DNA of 19,730 nt. Source: JALRAP01 sp046340555. Its GTDB lineage: Bacteria > Bacteroidota > Bacteroidia > AKYH767-A > OLB10. The position numbers were made by a program, and so were the translations under genes. Shown here piece after piece: positions 16,246-19,730 of this stretch; position 1 is the first letter of the stretch, and every line of letters begins with the position of its first letter. The notes under the pieces are model-generated. The model saw nothing but the letters and a program-made list of their open reading frames with translations. It made no database searches and was not told where the DNA came from. The stretch spans positions 1-19,730 of the forward strand of contig JBKDSL010000179.1 in the NCBI GenBank assembly GCA_046340555.1. The letters are read 5' to 3'.

Positions 16246-17171
16246 CTGGAAATTTGAGCGTTAGGCATCTGCTAGGCATCAAAGACCTCACGGTTGATGA
16301 TATCAATCTGGTTTTTTCTACAGCCGACAATTTCAAGGATGTCATCAATCGGCCCATCAAGAAAGTGCCTTCGCTGCGCGACGTCACCATCGCCAACCTG
16401 TTCTTTGAAAACTCAACCCGTACCCGACTTTCATTTGAATTGGCGGAAAAGCGCCTTTCGGCGGATGTCCTTAACTTCTCGGCATCCTCCTCATCAGTCA
16501 GCAAGGGTGAAACTTTGATAGATACGGTCAATAACATATTGGCCATGAAAGTGGATATGGTGGTAATGCGACACCCCAAACCGGGTTCCGCGCATTTCCT
16601 GTCACAACATGTCAAGGCACGTATTGTAAATGCTGGCGATGGCACCCACGAGCATCCAACGCAAGCGTTGTTGGATGCGTTCTCCATCAGAGAGAAGCTT
16701 GGAGATGTAGCTGGTAAGAAAGTTGTGATCATAGGAGACATCCTCCACTCTCGCGTGGCGCTATCCAATATTTTCTGTCTGAAAAAACTCGGTGCGGAAG
16801 TTATGGTGTGTGGTCCTGTAACACTGATTCCGCGACATGTACGCGATCTTGGGGTTATCGTGGAGCATGACTTGATGAAGGCGCTGAATTGGTGCGATGT
16901 TGCCAACGTGCTTCGGATTCAAATGGAGCGCCAAGACATCCGATATTTCCCCTCGCTGCGTGAATACACCATGATGTACGGCATAACCCGTAAGACCTTG
17001 GAAAGCCTCGGTAAGGAAATTGTGGTGATGCACCCCGGCCCCATCAACCGAGGCGTTGAATTGTCGAGCGATGCAGCTGATTCTGGACAATCCATTATAT
17101 TACAGCAAGTTGAGAACGGTGTGGCGGTTCGTATGGCTGTACTTTATCTGTTGGCAGGCCAAGTAGATTGA
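16242..17171 (+). CDS. pyrB: Aspartate carbamoyltransferase catalytic subunit
   Basis: Condenses carbamoyl phosphate and aspartate in de novo pyrimidine synthesis. 309 residues, normal length. The carbamoyl-phosphate site FENSTRTRLSFE has Ser58-Thr-Arg-Thr-Arg62. Other family motifs are MRHPKPGSAH, NAGDGTHEHPTQALLDAF, IIGDILHSRVALSNI and, for aspartate/product binding, HPGPINRGVEL (His264). The ATG at 16242 overlaps the pyrR stop by 4 bp and is preferred over a GTG at 16215 inside pyrR. No pyrI regulatory subunit or pyrC follows; the next gene is a STAS protein 59 bp away. The control is therefore likely transcriptional rather than through a regulatory chain encoded here. Confidence 0.97.
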   Translation: MTGNLSVRHLLGIKDLTVDDINLVFSTADNFKDVINRPIKKVPSLRDVTIANLFFENSTRTRLSFELAEKRLSADVLNFSASSSSVSKGETLIDTVNNILAMKVDMVVMRHPKPGSAHFLSQHVKARIVNAGDGTHEHPTQALLDAFSIREKLGDVAGKKVVIIGDILHSRVALSNIFCLKKLGAEVMVCGPVTLIPRHVRDLGVIVEHDLMKALNWCDVANVLRIQMERQDIRYFPSLREYTMMYGITRKTLESLGKEIVVMHPGPINRGVELSSDAADSGQSIILQQVENGVAVRMAVLYLLAGQVD

Positions 17172-17230
17172 CGCCGTATTGCCAATTCGATTTCTTTTTC
17201 ATTATTTTGATAACATTATAAAAGATACCG

Positions 17231-17575
17231 ATGCGCTATTCACTCGACAAAAACGACAAGTACGCCCTGATCAAACTCCATGAGGAGAAATTGAACACGT
17301 TGATTTCAGCTGAATTGAAGTCAGAACTGTTAATCATCAATAACGAGGGATATAGCAATATCATCCTTGACCTAACCGATACTCAGTATTGCGACTCATC
17401 CGGTTTGAGTGCTGTATTGGTAGGCAACAGGGTTTGCAGAAATGCTGGCGGTAACTTCATTGTTACCGGATTGAGTGATGGCGTTCGCAAACTCATCACC
17501 ATCAGCCAACTCGACCAGGTTTTATCCATCTCTCCAGATTTGGATCATGCTCTTACCAACATCGTACCTGAATAA
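17231..17575 (+). CDS. STAS-domain protein (anti-sigma factor antagonist-like)
   Basis: 114 residues forming a single STAS domain, in the size range of SpoIIAA/RsbV. LDLTDTQYCDSSGLSAVLVGNR (residues ~47-67) contains the D-S-S-G-L motif whose Ser (56 or 57) is phosphorylated by a cognate kinase in known partner-switch systems. GGNFIVTGLSDGVRKLITISQL is the usual second half. The conserved Ser suggests a working switch, but no RsbW-like kinase or sigma factor is in the window, so its target is unknown. It lies 59 bp after pyrB and 27 bp before the T9SS cargo gene; co-transcription with either is possible. No clear promoter motif was seen upstream. Confidence 0.9.
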   Translation: MRYSLDKNDKYALIKLHEEKLNTLISAELKSELLIINNEGYSNIILDLTDTQYCDSSGLSAVLVGNRVCRNAGGNFIVTGLSDGVRKLITISQLDQVLSISPDLDHALTNIVPE

Positions 17576-17602
17576 GTCACAACACAAACACAACACACAA
17601 AC
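17573..17602 (+). other. A/C-only low-complexity leader before the T9SS cargo gene
   Basis: From about 17577 to the ATG the sequence is almost entirely A and C with a CACAA-like repeat and no G. Such a leader cannot fold and has no SD, which suits the SD-independent initiation common in Bacteroidota. The rpsA ATG is preceded by a similar A/C-rich stretch. Confidence 0.5.
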
Positions 17603-18358
17603 ATGATTAAAAAACTACTCCTTTCCACTGCCCTGGTTTTTGGAACATCACTAATGGCCTCTGCTCAGTGTATTCCAGATCCTACTATCACTATACCTGG
17701 AATTTATCCTGATAGCGCCACAGGTCTTAGCTCGGGAATCGTTGGCACTCCATATACCCAAGTAATCCAAGCCAAGGTTCCTGTTGATACGGTTGTTTCG
17801 CTTAACGGTCTTCCTCCAACGAACATCAATATTGCCAATATTACCGTTACAGGCGTTACCGGACTCCCTCCCGGACTTACTTATAGCACAACTCCAGCTA
17901 ACGGTATCTTCCCCGGTGGCTCTAACGGTTGCATGTTTGTTTCTGGAACTCCTACCACTGCCGGTGTGTATTTCGTAAATGTGATATTGACGACCAACGC
18001 CACTTTCTTGGGCTTTCCGGTTAATCAAGTTGATACATTGGATTACTACAGTATAACCATTAACACTTCAAGTGGAATTGGAAGCGCTGTTGCGTATGAT
18101 TTCGGATGGGTAGGTATGTCTCCGAATCCTGCCAACAACTTCACTGATTTGGATTTCACTGCTCCATCTGCAGGAAATTATCAATTGGGAATTTTCAACA
18201 TACTTGGCAAGGAAATGGCTTCTCGTCCCGTACGTGCAGTTGCCGGATTGAATCGCCAACGCTTGGATCTTTCAAATATCTCATCAGGTGTTTATTTGGT
18301 ATCCATCCGTAACGGAAACAGCGTTTTGACCCGCAGGCTTGTGGTATCTAAAAAATAA
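17603..18358 (+). CDS. Small secreted protein with putative Ig domain and T9SS C-terminal sorting domain
   Basis: 251 residues. A signal peptide (MIKKLLLSTALVF..., cut near ASA|Q, residue 21) is followed by one domain of the putative-Ig (He_PIG-like) type: TGLPPGLTYSTTPANG...FVSGTPTTAGVYFVNVIL. From ~170 to the end is a type A T9SS sorting domain: MSPNPANNF, then GNYQLGIFNILGKEM, SSGVYLVSIRNG and a basic end LTRRLVVSKK. The protein should cross the outer membrane through T9SS and be anchored or released. Its function is unknown. The stop overlaps the rnz start (TAATG), yet a strong terminator structure lies 62 bp after the stop inside rnz. It sits oddly between two housekeeping genes. Confidence 0.88.
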   Translation: MIKKLLLSTALVFGTSLMASAQCIPDPTITIPGIYPDSATGLSSGIVGTPYTQVIQAKVPVDTVVSLNGLPPTNINIANITVTGVTGLPPGLTYSTTPANGIFPGGSNGCMFVSGTPTTAGVYFVNVILTTNATFLGFPVNQVDTLDYYSITINTSSGIGSAVAYDFGWVGMSPNPANNFTDLDFTAPSAGNYQLGIFNILGKEMASRPVRAVAGLNRQRLDLSNISSGVYLVSIRNGNSVLTRRLVVSKK

Positions 18359-19296
18359 TGCCGTTTGAAGTAACCATTCTGGGTAGCAGCTCTGCTACTC
18401 CAACGCAAGATCGTCATCCAACCGCTCAGGTACTTAATGTATGTGAGCGGTTTTTTTTATTGGACTGCGGCGAAGGAACCCAGATGCAGATGTCCCGCTT
18501 CAAGGTGAGGCACGGAAAAATAAGCCACATTTTCATTTCGCATCTGCACGGCGATCATTACCTAGGCTTGATGGGTTTGCTATCGACAATGCACCTGCAA
18601 GGTCGTAATGCTGAGTTGCATTTGTTCGGTCAACAGGAATTGATGGACATCATCGAATTGCAGCTGCGACTTTCGCGTACGCGACTCCGCTACAATTTAA
18701 TTTTTCATCCGATAAAAAATTATTCAGGTGATATCATTCATGAAGATGATGAGATCGTAGTCCGCACTTTAGTGATGAATCACCGTATTCCTTGTGTTGG
18801 TTTTCATTTCAGGGAGAAGACGGGTTTGCGTAGGATCAATCCCGACAAAATCCGCGAGCACGCTATCCCCGTACATCAATTGGATTCCATTAAAAAAGGC
18901 GCCGACTTCAGGGATGGTACAGGTAGAATTATCCCCAACCGCGACATCACCTTTGATCCGGCAAGGCCTCGATCGTATGCCTACTTCTCGGATACTATGT
19001 TCGAAGAGGATTTGGCGGCCGAGGTAGAAGGTGTGGATCTGCTATATCATGAGTCCACTTTTCTGCACAGCGATTTGGAGCGCGCTGTATCAACATTTCA
19101 CTCTACCGCCAAACAGGCGGCACAGCTGGCTCTGAAGGCGGGGGCTCAGAAATTGCTAATAGGTCACTTCTCGGCCAGGTATCCTGATTTGCAACCTTTG
19201 TTGCAGGAAGCTCAATCCGTTTTTCCCAACACCGAATTGGCATTGGAGGGAAGCCGTTTCGCAGTTGAGCATGGTATTCGGGATCTAACGCAGTAG
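18358..19296 (+). CDS. rnz: Ribonuclease Z (tRNA 3' endonuclease)
   Basis: Cuts the 3' trailer from tRNA precursors. 312 residues, metallo-beta-lactamase fold. The zinc motif is SHLHGDHYLG with His62, His64, Asp66 and His67. The N-terminus VTILGSSSATPTQDRHPTAQ and LLDCGEGTQMQ are typical of RNase Z, as are YFSDTMF, LYHESTF, FHSTAKQAAQLA and LLIGHFSARY, which supply later metal ligands. The ATG overlaps the last base of the preceding stop (TAATG). Codons ~21-35 contain a strong hairpin followed by eight T, which should reduce read-through from upstream. The 3' end faces miaA 5 bp away; both genes act on tRNA, though on opposite strands. Confidence 0.96.
   Translation: MPFEVTILGSSSATPTQDRHPTAQVLNVCERFFLLDCGEGTQMQMSRFKVRHGKISHIFISHLHGDHYLGLMGLLSTMHLQGRNAELHLFGQQELMDIIELQLRLSRTRLRYNLIFHPIKNYSGDIIHEDDEIVVRTLVMNHRIPCVGFHFREKTGLRRINPDKIREHAIPVHQLDSIKKGADFRDGTGRIIPNRDITFDPARPRSYAYFSDTMFEEDLAAEVEGVDLLYHESTFLHSDLERAVSTFHSTAKQAAQLALKAGAQKLLIGHFSARYPDLQPLLQEAQSVFPNTELALEGSRFAVEHGIRDLTQ
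18420..18458 (+). terminator. Intrinsic-terminator-like hairpin inside the rnz coding region
   Basis: AACCGCTCA (18420-18428) pairs perfectly with TGAGCGGTT (18444-18452). After one G-G mismatch, four more pairs close a 5-nt loop (18434-18438). A run of eight T (18451-18458) follows at once. The structure begins 62 bp after the cargo gene's stop and within the first 35 codons of rnz. Confidence 0.75.
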
Positions 19297-19301
19297 GGCG
19301 T

Positions 19302-19730
19302 TTACAACAAATCGATTACACGATGCGCCATCTGTTCTATTGGTTCTGGCTTGAGCCAATTCAAATTATCATAACGGTTGAACCAGGTTAACTGCCTCTT
19401 GGCATAGTTGCGTGTGTGTTGTGCAATGAGTTTTTCGGTTTCTTCTAAAGACCTGATGCCATCCAAATGCTCGAACATTTCAGTATAGCCTACGGTTCGC
19501 AATGCGTTTTTTGAACGATAAGCGATTACACTTATGGCTTCCTCCTTTAAGCCTGATTCGATCATGATGGCCGTTCGCTCGTCAATTCTACGGTATAATT
19601 CTTCTCGAATATGTTCAATGCCGACCATGACGTTATTCCATCTGTTTTGCGAGTTGCGTCCTCTGCCGATCAAGGTGGAGTAGGGTTGTCCGGAAACCAT
19701 CGTTACTTCCAATGCCCTTAAAAGCCTTCT
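19302..19730 (-). CDS. miaA: tRNA dimethylallyltransferase, C-terminal part
   Basis: Transfers a dimethylallyl group to A37 of tRNAs that read UNN codons. The window holds the last 142 residues; the N-terminus with the P-loop lies beyond the right edge. The frame is open to the edge: RRLLRALEVTMVSGQPYS matches the conserved NPRRVxRALEV segment. NALRTVGYTEMFEHLDG and the C-terminal HTRNYAKRQLTWFNRYDNLNWL, including the Arg-rich tRNA-contact segment, are diagnostic. A TTG and an ATG near 19712-19700 are internal and not starts. Substrate DMAPP comes from the MEP pathway, to which ispH in this window belongs. The stop is 5 bp from that of rnz on the other strand, with no terminator between them. 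Confidence 0.94.
   Translation of the reverse strand, partial: RRLLRALEVTMVSGQPYSTLIGRGRNSQNRWNNVMVGIEHIREELYRRIDERTAIMIESGLKEEAISVIAYRSKNALRTVGYTEMFEHLDGIRSLEETEKLIAQHTRNYAKRQLTWFNRYDNLNWLKPEPIEQMAHRVIDLL

Noticed and set aside
16175..16906. 243-codon ORF on the minus strand opposite pyrB
   Set aside because: Antisense shadow; the plus strand carries all aspartate carbamoyltransferase motifs.
17203..17209. TATTTTG as a -7 element for the STAS gene
   Set aside because: One base short of TAnnTTTG spacing and in an AT-rich stretch; not convincing.

Overview
The window reads as a chromosome segment from a member of the Bacteroidota, most likely a Flavobacteriales-like lineage (order-level placement is inference). 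The evidence is: a type IX secretion system (T9SS) gene, porQ; a small secreted protein with a T9SS sorting tail; a giant surface protein built from the 'GTYTVTVTDANGC' repeats typical of this phylum; -7 promoter elements of the TAnnTTTG type just upstream of several genes; and start codons that almost all lack Shine-Dalgarno sequences.

Layout. Positions 1-4751 (minus strand) hold the first ~1,580 codons of a giant secreted repeat protein that runs off the left edge. It has a signal peptide, a conserved N-terminal domain, two fibronectin-III-like domains and 13 Ig/PKD-like units of 70-71 residues, the last nine forming a three-unit higher-order repeat of exactly 633 bp. A 235-bp gap follows, the longest stretch without a gene; it holds only a possible -7 element and a weak inverted repeat. 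Positions 4987-8439 (minus) are a tight three-gene operon: a nitronate monooxygenase/FabK-like flavoprotein, a catalytic M16 zinc peptidase and its non-catalytic M16 partner. From a 113-bp divergent promoter region, positions 8553-11934 (plus) hold a sugar-phosphate nucleotidyltransferase, glyA and porQ with almost no spacing. Next come cmk, ispH and rpsA (ribosomal protein S1), each with a plausible promoter, and a clear intrinsic terminator after rpsA. Then pyrR and pyrB overlap by 4 bp, followed by a STAS-domain protein, a T9SS cargo protein and rnz (RNase Z). The window ends in the 3' part of miaA, converging on rnz.

How the genes fit together: most are housekeeping functions (one-carbon metabolism, nucleotide synthesis, isoprenoids, translation, tRNA processing) interleaved with T9SS elements. 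PorQ belongs to the machinery that exports and attaches proteins with the sorting tail seen at 17603-18358. The giant repeat protein is a plausible client too, but its C-terminus is outside the window.

Most unusual observations: (1) the rpsA leader starts with a 9-bp hairpin whose 3' arm is a strong Shine-Dalgarno sequence and whose 5' arm resembles the anti-SD of 16S rRNA, followed by a four-codon ORF, in a phylum that rarely uses SD sequences; (2) a strong intrinsic-terminator structure lies inside the rnz coding sequence, just after the T9SS cargo gene; (3) the nested higher-order repeat in the giant surface protein. I found no CRISPR array, insertion sequence, tRNA or rRNA gene and no obvious defence system.
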